Of a DNA stretch of 64,000 nt, positions 20,998 through 32,476 are shown piece by piece. The number at the start of each line of letters is the position of its first letter. Position 1 is the stretch's first letter. Below the pieces are notes generated by a model. The model saw only the letters and a program-made list of their open reading frames with translations, was not told where the DNA came from and searched no databases. Made by a program: the position numbers and the translations under genes. Origin of the DNA: Crossaster papposus (lineage: Eukaryota; Echinodermata; Asteroidea; Velatida; Solasteridae); the NCBI GenBank assembly GCA_037893245.1, contig JBAIAA010000013.1, positions 744,001 through 808,000 on the forward strand, in the 5' to 3' direction.

Positions 20998-21727
20998 ACA
21001 AGTGTTTGGTATGACATGAGGTACTCGACTCGGAGTGACAAAGTAGACACTTTCTTGGTCAGTACCCGAGAGTTTGGTTGACCACAACCTCGGTCTGCTC
21101 AGGATAATTATTTCCTTGAAAGTGATTTCATTTTCATTACAAATAGTTACGCAGAGTGGTGCAGTGGGAAGCGTGATGGGCCCATAACCAGGAGGCCCGA
21201 GGACCGAAACCTCGCTCTGCTAAAGAGGTATTTTTGCTTCACTGTTATTCAAATTTAATAATTATTTTAGAATGTTTTTAGAATGTCTGCTTTTATTTTG
21301 TTTGTTGTTTTTCTAAATTTACATGAGGCATGGTGGCGCAGTGGAAGCTTGCTGGGCCTATAACCCAGAGTGCCGAGGATCAAAACCTCGTTCTGCTGCT
21401 AATAAGTTTTTGGTATGACTTGAAGTACTCGACTTAGAGTGACAAAGTAGACCCTTTCTTGGTCAGTAACCGAGAGTTCGGATGATCACAACCTCGGTCT
21501 GCTCAGGATAATTTTGTATTTGATAGGGATTTCATTTTCATTAAAAATAGTTACGCAGAGTAGTGCAGCGGGAGCGTGATGGGCCCATAGCCCAGAGGTC
21601 CGAGGACCAAAACCTCGCTTTGCTAAATAGGTATTTTTGCTTCACTGCTATTCACATTTAATAACTATTGTAGAATGTTTTTAGAATGTCTGCTTTCATT
21701 TTGTTTGCATTTTCTAAATTTACATGA

Positions 21728-21799
21728 GGCATAGTGGCGCAGTTGAAGCGTGCTGGGCCCATAACCCAGAGGTCCGAGGATCAAAACCTCGCTCTGCTA
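21728..21799 (+). tRNA. A-type tRNA-iMet-like, unit 22
   Basis: T-loop ATCAAAA. Only B 21952-22024 follows; monomer 2 is absent and the next A starts 399 bp on. Confidence 0.65.
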
Positions 21800-22126
21800 A
21801 CAAGTTTTTGGTATGACATGAGGTACTCGACTCGGAGTGACAAAGTAGACACTTTCTTGGTCAGTACCCGAGAGTTTGGTTGACCACAACCTCGGTCTGC
21901 TCAGGATAATTATTTCCTTGAAAGTGATTTCATTTTCATTACAAATAGTTACGCAGAGTGGTGCAGTGGGAAGCGTGATGGGCCCATAACCCAGAGGCCC
22001 GAGGACCGAAACCTCGCTCTGCTAAAGAGGTATTTTTGCTTCACTGTTATTCAAATTTAATAAATATTGTAGAATGTTTTTAGAATGTCTGCTTTCATTT
22101 TGTTTGCATTTTCTAAATTTACATGA

Positions 22127-22198
22127 GGCATAGTGGCGCAGTTGAAGCGTGCTGGGCCCATAACCCAGAGGTCCGAGGATCGAAACCTCGCTCTGCTA
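22127..22198 (+). tRNA. A-type tRNA-iMet-like, unit 23
   Basis: Consensus. B 22351-22423, C 22528-22599, D 22755-22826; this D copy has a TAT anticodon. Confidence 0.75.
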
Positions 22199-22928
22199 AC
22201 AAGTTTTTGGTATGACATGAGGTACTCGACTCGGAGTGACAAAGTAGACACTTTCTTGGTCAGTACCCGAGAGTTTGGTTGACCACAACCTCGGTCTGCT
22301 CAGGATAATTATTTCCTTGAAAGTGATTTCATTTTCATTACAAATAGTTACGCAGAGTGGTGCAGTGGGAAGCGTGATGGGCCCATAACCCGGAGGCCCG
22401 AGGACCGAAACCTCGCTCTGCTAAAGAGGTATTTTTGCTTCACTGTTATTCAAATTTAATAATTATTTTAGAATGTTTTTAGAATGTCTGCTTTTATTTT
22501 GTTTGTTGTTTTTCTAAATTTACATGAGGCATGGTGGCGCAGTGGAAGCTTGCTGGGCCTATAACCCAGAGTGCCGAGGATCAAAACCTCGTTCTGCTGC
22601 TAATAAGTTTTTGGTATGACTTGAAGTACTCGACTTAGAGTGACAAAGTAGACCCTTTCTTGGTCAGTAACCGAGAGTTCGGATGATCACAACCTCGGTC
22701 TGCTCAGGATAATTTTGTATTTGATAGGGATTTCATTTTCATTAAAAATAGTTACGCAGAGTAGTGCAGCGGGAGCGTGATGGGCCTATAGCCCAGAGGT
22801 CCGAGGACCAAAACCTCGCTTTGCTAAATAGGTATTTTTGCTTCACTGCTATTCACATTTAATAACTATTGTAGAATGTTTTTAGAATGTCTGCTTTCAT
22901 TTTGTTTGCATTTTCTAAATTTACATGA

Positions 22929-23000
22929 GGCATAGTGGCGCAGTTGAAGCGTGCTGGGCCCATAACCCAGAGGTCCGAGGATCAAAACCTCGCTCTGCTA
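22929..23000 (+). tRNA. A-type tRNA-iMet-like, unit 24
   Basis: T-loop ATCAAAA. B 23153-23225, C 23330-23401 (terminator lost), D 23557-23628. Confidence 0.65.
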
Positions 23001-23730
23001 ACAAGTTTTTGGTATGACATGAGGTACTCGACTCGGAGTGACAAAGTAGACACTTTCTTGGTCAGTACCCGAGAGTTTGGTTGACCACAACCTCGGTCTG
23101 CTCAGGATAATTATTTCCTTGAAAGTGATTTCATTTTCATTACAAATAGTTACGCAGAGTGGTGCAGTGGGAAGCGTGATGGGCCCATAACCCAGAGGCC
23201 CGAGGACCGAAACCTCGCTCTGCTAAAGAGGTATTTTTGCTTCACTGTTATTCAAATTTAATAATTATTTTAGAATGTTTTTAGAATGTCTGCTTTTATT
23301 TTGTTTGTTGTTTTTCTAAATTTACATGAGGCATGGTGGCGCAGTGGAAGCTTGCTGGGCCTATAACCCAGAGTGCCGAGGATCAAAACCTCGTTCTGCT
23401 GCTAATAAGTTGTTGGTATGACTTGAAGTACTCGACTCAGAGTGACAAAGTAGACCCTTTCTTGGTCAGTAACCGAGAGTTCGGATGATCACAACCTCGG
23501 TCTGCTCAGGATAATTTTGTATTTGATAGGGATTTCATTTTCATTAAAAATAGTTACGCAGAGTAGTGCAGCGGGAGCGTGATGGGCCCATAGCCCAGAG
23601 GTCCGAGGACCAAAACCTCGCTTTGCTAACTAGGTATTTTTGCTTCACTGCTATTCACATTTAATAAATATTGTAGAATGTTTTTAGAATGTCTGCTTTC
23701 ATTTTGTTTGCATTTTCTAAATTTACATGA

Positions 23731-23802
23731 GGCATAGTGGCGCAGTTGAAGCGTGCTGGGCCCATAACCCAGAGGTCCGAGGATCGAAACCTCGCTCTGC
23801 TA
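23731..23802 (+). tRNA. A-type tRNA-iMet-like, unit 25
   Basis: Consensus. B 23955-24027, C 24132-24203, D 24359-24430. Confidence 0.75.
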
Positions 23803-24532
23803 ACAAGTTTTTGGTATGACATGAGGTACTCGACTCGGAGTGACAAAGTAGACACTTTCTTGGTCAGTACCCGAGAGTTTGGTTGACCACAACCTCGGTC
23901 TGCTCAGGATAATTATTTCCTTGAAAGTGATTTCATTTTCATTACAAATAGTTACGCAGAGTGGTGCAGTGGGAAGCGTGATGGGCCCATAACCCAGAGG
24001 CCCGAGGACCGAAACCTCGCTCTGCTAAAGAGGTATTTTTGCTTCACTGTTATTCAAATTTAATAATTATTTTAGAATGTTTTTAGAATGTCTGCTTTTA
24101 TTTTGTTTGTTGTTTTTCTAAATTTACATGAGGCATGGTGGCGCAGTGGAAGCTTGCTGGGCCTATAACCCAGAGTGCCGAGGATCAAAACCTCGTTCTG
24201 CTGCTAATAAGTTTTTGGTATGACTTGAAGTACTCGACTTAGAGTGACAAAGTAGACCCTTTCTTGGTCAGTAACCGAGAGTTCGGATGATCACAACCTC
24301 GGTCTGCTGAGGATAATTTTGTATTTGATAGGGATTTCATTTTCATTAAAAATAGTTACGCAGAGTAGTGCAGCGGGAGCGTGATGGGCCCATAGCCCAG
24401 AGGTCCGAGGACCAAAACCTCGCTTTGCTAACTAGGTATTTTTGCTTCACTGCTATTCACATTTAATAAATATTGTAGAATGTTTTTAGAATGTCTGCTT
24501 TCATTTTGTTTGCATTTTCTAAATTTACATGA

Positions 24533-24604
24533 GGCATAGTGGCGCAGTTGAAGCGTGCTGGGCCCATAACCCAGAGGTCCGAGGATCGAAACCTCGCTCT
24601 GCTA
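24533..24604 (+). tRNA. A-type tRNA-iMet-like, unit 26
   Basis: Consensus. B 24757-24829, C 24934-25005 (terminator lost), D 25161-25232. Confidence 0.75.
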
Positions 24605-25334
24605 ACAAGTTTTTGGTATGACATGAGGTACTCGACTCGGAGTGACAAAGTAGACACTTTCTTGGTCAGTACCCGAGAGTTTGGTTGACCACAATCTCGG
24701 TCTGCTCAGGATAATTATTTCCTTGAAAGTTATTTCATTTTCATTACAAATAGTTACGCAGAGTGGTGCAGTGGGAAGCGTGATGGGCCCATAACCCAGA
24801 GGCCCGAGGACCGAAACCTCGCTCTGCTAAAGAGGTATTTTTGCTTCACTGTTATTCAAATTTAATAATTATTTTAAAATGTTTTTAGAATGTCTGCTTT
24901 TATTTTGTTTGTTGTTTTTCTAAATTTACGTGAGGCATGGTGGCGCAGTGGAAGCTTGCTGGGCCTATAACCCAGAGTGCCGAGGATCAAAACCTCGTTC
25001 TGCTGCTAATAAGTTGTTGGTATGACTTGAAGTACTCGACTCAGAGTGACAAAGTAGACCCTTTCTTGGTCAGTAACCGAGAGTTCGGATGATCACAACC
25101 TCGGTCTGCTCAGGATAATTTTGTATTTGATAGGGATTTCATTTTCATTAAAAATAGTTACGCAGAGTAGTGCAGCGGGAGCGTGATGGGCCCATAGCCC
25201 AGAGGTCCGAGGACCAAAACCTCGCTTTGCTAACTAGGTATTTTTGCTTCACTGCTATTCACATTTAATAAATATTGTAGAATGTTTTTAGAATGTCTGC
25301 TTTCATTTTGTTTGCATTTTCTAAATTTACATGA

Positions 25335-25406
25335 GGCATAGTGGCGCAGTTGAAGCGTGCTGGGCCCATAACCCAGAGGTCCGAGGATCGAAACCTCGCT
25401 CTGCTA
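25335..25406 (+). tRNA. A-type tRNA-iMet-like, unit 27
   Basis: Consensus. B 25559-25631, C 25736-25807 (loop CCAATAA, anticodon AAT), D 25963-26034. Confidence 0.75.
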
Positions 25407-26136
25407 ACAAGTTTTTGGTATGACATGAGGTACTCGACTCGGAGTGACAAAGTAGACACTTTCTTGGTCAGTACCCGAGAGTTTGGTTGACCACAACCTC
25501 GGTCTGCTCAGGATAATTATTTCCTTGAAAGTGATTTCATTTTCATTACAAATAGTTACGCAGAGTGGTGCAGTGGGAAGCGTGATGGGCCCATAACCCA
25601 GAGGCCCGAGGACCGAAACCTCGCTCTGCTAAAGAGGTATTTTTGCTTCACTGTTATTCAAATTTAATAATTATTTTAGAATGTTTTTAGAATGTCTGCT
25701 TTTATTTTGTTTGTTGTTTTTCTAAATTTACATGAGGCATGGTGGCGCAGTGGAAGCTTGCTGGGCCAATAACCCAGAGTGCCGAGGATCAAAACCTCGT
25801 TCTGCTGCTAATAAGTTTTTGGTATGACTTGAAGTACTCGACTTAGAGTGACAAAGTAGACCCTTTCTTGGTCAGTAACCGAGAGTTCGGATGATCACAA
25901 CCTCGGTCTGCTCAGGATAATTTTGTATTTGATAGGGATTTCATTTTCATTAAAAATAGTTACGCAGAGTAGTGTAGCGGGAGCGTGATGGGCCCATAGC
26001 CCAGAGGTCCGAGGACCAAAACCTCGCTTTGCTAACTAGGTATTTTTGCTTCACTGCTATTCACATTTAATAACTATTGTAGAATGTTTTTAGAATGTCT
26101 GCTTTCATTTTGTTTGCATTTTCTAAATTTACATGA

Positions 26137-26208
26137 GGCATAGTGGCGCAGTTGAAGCGTGCTGGGCCCATAACCCAGAGGTCCGAGGATCAAAACCTCG
26201 CTCTGCTA
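26137..26208 (+). tRNA. A-type tRNA-iMet-like, unit 28
   Basis: T-loop ATCAAAA. B 26361-26433, C 26538-26609, D 26765-26836. Confidence 0.65.
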
Positions 26209-26938
26209 ACAAGTTTTTGGTATGACATGAGGTACTCGACTCGGAGTGACAAAGTAGACACTTTCTTGGTCAGTACCCGAGAGTTTGGTTGACCACAACC
26301 TCGGTCTGCTCAGGATAATTATTTCCTTGAAAGTGATTTCATTTTCATTACAAATAGTTACGCAGAGTGGTGCAGTGGGAAGCGTGATGGGCCCATAACC
26401 CAGCGGCCCGAGGACCGAAACCTCGCTCTGCTAAAGAGGTATTTTTGCTTCACTGTTATTCAAATTTAATAATTATTTTAGAATGTTTTTAGAATGTCTG
26501 ATTTTATTTTGTTTGTTGTTTTTCTAAATTTACATGGGGCATGGTGGCGCAGTGGAAGCTTGCTGGGCCTATAACCCAGAGTGCCGAGGATCAAAACCTC
26601 GTTCTGCTGCTAATAAGTTGTTGGTATGACTTGAAGTACTCGACTCAGAGTGACAAAGTAGACCCTTTCTTGGTCAGTAACCGAGAGTTCGGATGATCAC
26701 AACCTCGGTCTGCTGAGGATAATTTTGTATTTGATAGGGATTTCATTTTCATTAAAAATAGTTACGCAGAGTAGTGCAGCGGGAGCGTGATGGGCCCATA
26801 GCCCAGAGGTCCGAGGACCAAAACCTCGCTTTGCTAACTAGGTATTTTTGCTTCACTGCTATTCACATTTAATAAATATTGTAGAATGTTTTTAGAATGT
26901 CTGCTTTCATTTTGTTTGCATTTTCTAAATTTACATGA

Positions 26939-27010
26939 GGCATAGTGGCGCAGTTGAAGCGTGCTGGGCCCATAACCCAGAGGTCCGAGGATCGAAACCT
27001 CGCTCTGCTA
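26939..27010 (+). tRNA. A-type tRNA-iMet-like, unit 29
   Basis: Consensus. B 27163-27235, C 27340-27411, D 27567-27638. Confidence 0.75.
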
Positions 27011-27740
27011 ACAAGTTTTTGGTATGACATGAGGTACTCGACTCGGAGTGACAAAGTAGACACTTTCTTGGTCAGTACCCGAGAGTTTGGTTGACCACAA
27101 TGTCGGTCTGCTCAGGATAATTATTTCCTTGAAAGTTATTTCATTTTCATTACAAATAGTTACGCAGAGTGGTGCAGTGGGAAGCGTGATGGGCCCATAA
27201 CCCAGAGGCCCGAGGACCGAAACCTCGCTCTGCTAAAGAGGTATTTTTGCTTCACTGTTATTCAAATTTAATAATTATTTTAAAATGTTTTTAGAATGTC
27301 TGCTTTTATTTTGTTTGTTGTTTTTCTAAATTTACGTGAGGCATGGTGGCGCAGTGGAAGCTTGCTGGGCCTATAACCCAGAGTGCCGAGGATCAAAACC
27401 TCGTTCTGCTGCTAATAAGTTTTTGGTATGACTTGAAGTACTCGACTCAGAGTGACAAAGTAGACCCTTTCTTGGTCAGTAACCGAGAGTTCGGATGATC
27501 ACAACCTCGGTCTGCTCAGGATAATTTTGTATTTGATAGGGATTTCATTTTCATTAAAAATAGTTACGCAGAGTAGTGCAGCGGGAGCGTGATGGGCCCA
27601 TAGCCCAGAGGTCCGAGGACCAAAACCTCGCTTTGCTAACTAGGTATTTTTGCTTCACTGCTATTCACATTTAATAAATATTGTAGAATGTTTTTAGAAT
27701 GTCTGCTTTCATTTTGTTTGCATTTTCTAAATTTACATGA

Positions 27741-27812
27741 GGCATAGTGGCGCAGTTGAAGCGTGCTGGGCCCATAACCCAGAGGTCCGAGGATCGAAAC
27801 CTCGCTCTGCTA
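27741..27812 (+). tRNA. A-type tRNA-iMet-like, unit 30
   Basis: Consensus. B 27965-28037 (AGTGGAAA D loop), C 28142-28213, D 28369-28440. Confidence 0.75.
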
Positions 27813-28542
27813 ACAAGTTTTTGGTATGACATGAGGTACTCGACTCGGAGTGACAAAGTAGACACTTTCTTGGTCAGTACCCGAGAGTTTGGTTGACCAC
27901 AACCTCGGTCTGCTCAGGATAATTATTTCCTTGAAAGTGATTTCATTTTCATTACAAATAGTTACGCAGAGTGGTGCAGTGGAAAGCGTGATGGGCCCAT
28001 AACCCAGAGGCCCGAGGACCGAAACCTCGCTCTGCTAAAGAGGTATTTTTGCTTCACTGTTATTCAAATTTAATAATTATTTTAGAATGTTTTTAGAATG
28101 TCTGCTTTTATTTTGTTTGTTGTTTTTCTAAATTTACATGAGGCATGGTGGCGCAGTGGAAGCTTGCTGGGCCTATAACCCAGAGTGCCGAGGATCAAAA
28201 CCTCGTTCTGCTGCTAATAAGTTTTTGGTATGACTTGAAGTACTCGACTCAGAGTGACAAAGTAGACCCTTTCTTGGTCAGTAACCGAGAGTTCGGATGA
28301 TCACAACCTCGGTCTGCTCAGGATAATTTTGTATTTGATAGGGATTTCATTTTCATTAAAAATAGTTACGCAGAGTAGTGCAGCGGGAGCGTGATGGGCC
28401 CATAGCCCAGAGGTCCGAGGACCAAAACCTCGCTTTGCTAACTAGGTATTTTTGCTTCACTGCTATTCACATTTAATAAATATTGTAGAATGTTTTTAGA
28501 ATGTCTGCTTTCATTTTGTTTGCATTTTCTAAATTTACATGA

Positions 28543-28614
28543 GGCATAGTGGCGCAGTTGAAGCGTGCTGGGCCCATAACCCAGAGGTCCGAGGATCGAA
28601 ACCTCGCTCTGCTA
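28543..28614 (+). tRNA. A-type tRNA-iMet-like, unit 31
   Basis: Consensus. B 28767-28839, then C/D hybrid 28944-29015. Confidence 0.75.
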
Positions 28615-28943
28615 ACAAGTTTTTGGTATGACATGAGGTACTCGACTCGGAGTGACAAAGTAGACACTTTCTTGGTCAGTACCCGAGAGTTTGGTTGACC
28701 ACAACCTCGGTCTGCTCAGGATAATTATTTCCTTGAAAGTGATTTCATTTTCATTACAAATAGTTACGCAGAGTGGTGCAGTGGAAAGCGTGATGGGCCC
28801 ATAACCCAGAGGCCCGAGGACCGAAACCTCGCTCTGCTAAAGAGGTATTTTTGCTTCACTGTTATTCAAATTTAATAATTATTTTAGAATGTTTTTAGAA
28901 TGTCTGCTTTTATTTTGTTTGTTGTTTTTCTAAATTTACATGA

Positions 28944-29015
28944 GGCATGGTGGCGCAGTGGAAGCTTGCTGGGCCTATAACCCAGAGTGCCGAGGATCAA
29001 AACCTCGCTTTGCTA
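28944..29015 (+). pseudogene. C/D hybrid tRNA-like copy
   Basis: C-type from the acceptor through the ATCAAAA T-loop (anticodon TAT), D-type from CTTTGCT on, including the D-type 3' flank. Relic 2 and the D copy between them are gone, shortening the unit by 227 bp. Confidence 0.8.
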
Positions 29016-29117
29016 ACTAGATATTTTTGCTTCACTGCTATTAACATTTAATAAATATTGTAGAATGTTTTTAGAATGTCTGCTTTCATTTTGTTTGCAT
29101 TTTCTAAATTTACATGA

Positions 29118-29189
29118 GGCATAGTGGCGCAGTTGAAGCGTGCTGGGCCCATAACCCAGAGGTCCGAGGATCGAAACCTCGCTCTGCTA
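29118..29189 (+). tRNA. A-type tRNA-iMet-like, unit 32
   Basis: Consensus. B 29342-29414, C 29519-29590 (terminator lost), D 29746-29817. Confidence 0.75.
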
Positions 29190-29919
29190 ACAAGTTTTTG
29201 GTATAACATGAGGTACTCGACTCGGAGTGACAAAGTAGACACTTTCTTGGTCAGTACCCGAGAGTTTGGTTGACCACAACCTCGGTCTGCTCAGGATTAT
29301 TATTTCCTTGAAAGTGATTTCATTTTCATTACAAATAGTTACGCAGAGTGGTGCAGTGGGAAGCGTGATGGGCCCATAACCCAGAGGCCCGAGGACCGAA
29401 ACCTCGCTCTGCTAAAGAGGTCTTTTTGCTTCACTGTTATTCAAATTTAATAATTATTTTAGAATGTTTTTAGAATGTCTGCTTTTATTTTGTTTGTTGT
29501 TTTTCTAAATTTACATGAGGCATGGTGGCGCAGTGGAAGCTTGCTGGGCCTATAACCCAGAGTGCTGAGGATCAAAACCTCGTTCTGCTGCTAATAAGTT
29601 GTTGGTATGACTTGAAGTACTCGACTCAGAGTGACAAAGTAGACCCTTTCTTGGTCAGTAACCGAGAGTTCGGATGATCACAACCTCGATCTGCTCAGGA
29701 TAATTTTGTATTTGATAGGGATTTCATTTTCATTAAAAATAGTTACGCAGAGTAGTGCAGCGGGAGCGTGATGGGCCCATAGCCCAGAGGTCCGAGGAGC
29801 AAAACCTCGCTTTGCTAACTAGGTATTTTTGCTTCACTGCTATTCACATTTAATAAATATTGTAGAATGTTTTTAGAATGTCTGCTTTCATTTTGTTTGC
29901 ATTTTCTAAATTTACATGA

Positions 29920-29991
29920 GGCATAGTGGCCCAGTTGAAGCGTGCTGGGCCCATAACCCAGAGGTCCGAGGATCGAAACCTCGCTCTGCTA
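29920..29991 (+). tRNA. A-type tRNA-iMet-like, unit 33
   Basis: D stem GCCC opens one pair and alters the A box. B 30144-30216, C 30321-30392 (terminator lost), D 30548-30619. Confidence 0.65.
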
Positions 29992-30721
29992 ACAAGTTTT
30001 TGGTATGACATGAGGTACTCGACTCGGAGTGACAAAGTAGACACTTTCTTGGTCAGTACCCGAGAGTTTGGTTGACCACAACCTCGGTCTGCTCAGGATA
30101 ATTATTTCCTTTAAAGTGATTTCATTTTCATTACAAATAGTTACGCAGAGTGGTGCAGTGGGAAGCGTGATGGGCCCATAACCCAGAGGCCCGAGGACCG
30201 AAACCTCGCTCTGCTAAAGAGGTATTTTTGCTTCACTGTTATTCAAATTTAATAATTATTTTAGAATGTTTTTAGAATGTCTGCTTTTATTTTGTTTGTT
30301 GTTTTTCTAAATTTACATGAGGCATGGTGGCGCAGTGGAAGCTTGCTGGGCCTATAACCCAGAGTGCCGAGAATCAAAACCTCGTTCTGCTGCTAATAAG
30401 TTGTTGGTATGACTTGAAGTACTCGACTCAGAGTGACAAAGTAGACCCTTTCTTGGTCAGTAACCGAGAGTTCGGATGATCACAACCTCGATCTGCTCAG
30501 GATAATTTTGTATTTGATAGGGATTTCATTTTCATTAAAAATAGTTACGCAGAGTAGTGCAGCGGGAGCGTGATGGGCCCATAGCCCAGAGGTCCGAGGA
30601 CCAAAACCTTGCTTTGCTAACTAGGTATTTTTGCTTCACTGCTATTCACATTTAATAAATATTGTAGAATGTTTTTAGAATGTCTGCTTTCATTTTGTTT
30701 GCATTTTCTAAATTTACATGA

Positions 30722-30793
30722 GGCATAGTGGCGCAGTTGAAGCGTGCTGGGCCCATAACCCAGAGGTCCGAGGATCGAAACCTCGCTCTGCTA
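30722..30793 (+). tRNA. A-type tRNA-iMet-like, unit 34
   Basis: Consensus. B 30946-31018, C 31123-31194 (T stem CTTCG), D 31350-31421. Confidence 0.75.
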
Positions 30794-31523
30794 ACAAGTT
30801 TTTGGTATGACATGAGGTACTCGACTCGGAGTGACAAAGTAGACACTTTCTTGGTCAGTACCCGAGAGTTTGGTTGACCACAACCTCGGTCTGCTCAGGA
30901 TAATTATTTCCTTTAAAGTGATTTCATTTTTATTACAAATAGTTACGCAGAGTGGTGCAGTGGGAAGCGTGATGGGCCCATAACCCAGAGGCCCGAGGAC
31001 CGAAACCTCGCTCTGCTAAAGAGGTATTTTTGCTTCACTGTTATTCAAATTTAATAGTTATTTTAGAATGTTTTTAGAATGTCTGCTTTTATTTTGTTTG
31101 TTGTTTTTCTAAATTTACATGAGGCATGGTGGCGCAGTGGAAGCTTGCTGGGCCTATAACCCAGAGTGCCGAGGATCAAAACTTCGTTCTGCTGCTAATA
31201 AGTTTTTGGTATGACTTGAAGTACTCGACTCAGAGTGACAAAGTAGACCCTTTCTTGGTCAGTAACCGAGAGTTCGGATGATCACAACCTCGGTCTGCTC
31301 AGGATAATTTTGTATTTGATAGGGATTTCATTTTCATTAAAAATAGTTACGCAGAGTAGTGCAGCTGGAGCGTGAGGGGCCCATAGCCCAGAGGTCCGAG
31401 GACCAAAACTTCGCTTTGCTAACTAGGTATTTTTGCTTCACTGCTATTGACATTTAATAAATATTATAGAATGTTTTTAGAATGTCTGCTTTCATTTTGT
31501 TTGCATTTTCTAAATTTACATGA

Positions 31524-31595
31524 GGCATAGTGGCGCAGTTGAAGCGTGCTGGGCCCATAACCCAGAGGTCCGAGGATCGAAACCTCGCTCTGCTA
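31524..31595 (+). tRNA. A-type tRNA-iMet-like, unit 35
   Basis: Consensus. B 31748-31820 followed by A-type flank and relic 1 again, then extra B 31973-32045, C 32149-32220, D 32376-32447. Confidence 0.75.
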
Positions 31596-32476
31596 ACAAG
31601 TTTTTGGTATGACATGAGGTACTCGACTCGGAGTGACAAAGTAGACACTTTCTTGGTCAGTACCCGAGAGTTTGGTTGACCACAACCTCGGTCTGCTCAG
31701 GATAATTATTTCCTTGAAAGTGATTTTATTTTCATTACAAATAATTACGCAGAGTGGTGCAGTGGGAAGCGTGATGGGCCCATAACCCAGAGGCCCGAGG
31801 ACCGAAACCTCGCTCTGCTAACAAGTTTTTGGTATGACATGAGGTACTCGACTCGAAGTGACAAAGTAGACACTTTCTTGGTCAGTACCCGAGAGTTTGG
31901 TTGACCACAACCTCAGTCTGCTCAGGATAATTATTTCCTTGAAAGTGATTTCATTTTCATTACAAATAGTTATGCAGAGTGGTGCAGTGGGAAGCGTGAT
32001 GGGCCCATTACCCAGAGGCCCGAGGACCGAAACCTCGCTCTGCTAAAAGGTATTTTTGCTTCACTGTTATTCAAATTTAATAATTATTTTAGAATGTTTT
32101 TAGAATGTCTGCTTTTATTTTGTTTGTTGTTTTTCTAAATTTACATGAGGCATGGTGGCGCAGTGGAAGCTTGCTGGGCCTATAACCCAGAGTGCCGAGG
32201 ATCAAAACCTCGTTCTGCTGCTAATACGTTTTTGGTATGACTTGAAGTACTCGACTCAGAGTGACAAAGTAGACCCTTTCTTGGTCAGTAACCGAGAGTT
32301 CGGATGATCACAACCTCGGTCTGCTCAGGATAATGTTGTATTTGATAGGGATTTCATTTTCATTAAAAATAGTTACGCAGAGTAGTGCAGCGGGAGCGTG
32401 ATGGGCCCATAGCCCAGAGGTCCGAGGACCAAAACCTCGCTTTGCTAACTAGGTATTTTTGCTTCACTGCTATTCA

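Larger units (their letters stand above)
18294..32476 (+). repeat. tRNA-iMet satellite array, segment 2 (units 17b-35)
   Basis: The array resumes inside relic 2 of the monomer broken by the elements, so unit 17 regains its D-type copy at 18364. Spacing is very regular (802 bp) apart from a missing monomer at about 22.0 kb, a C/D hybrid unit at 28944, and an extra relic-plus-B block in unit 35. It ends at an inverted element inserted about 30 bp after a D-type tRNA. Confidence 0.97.
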
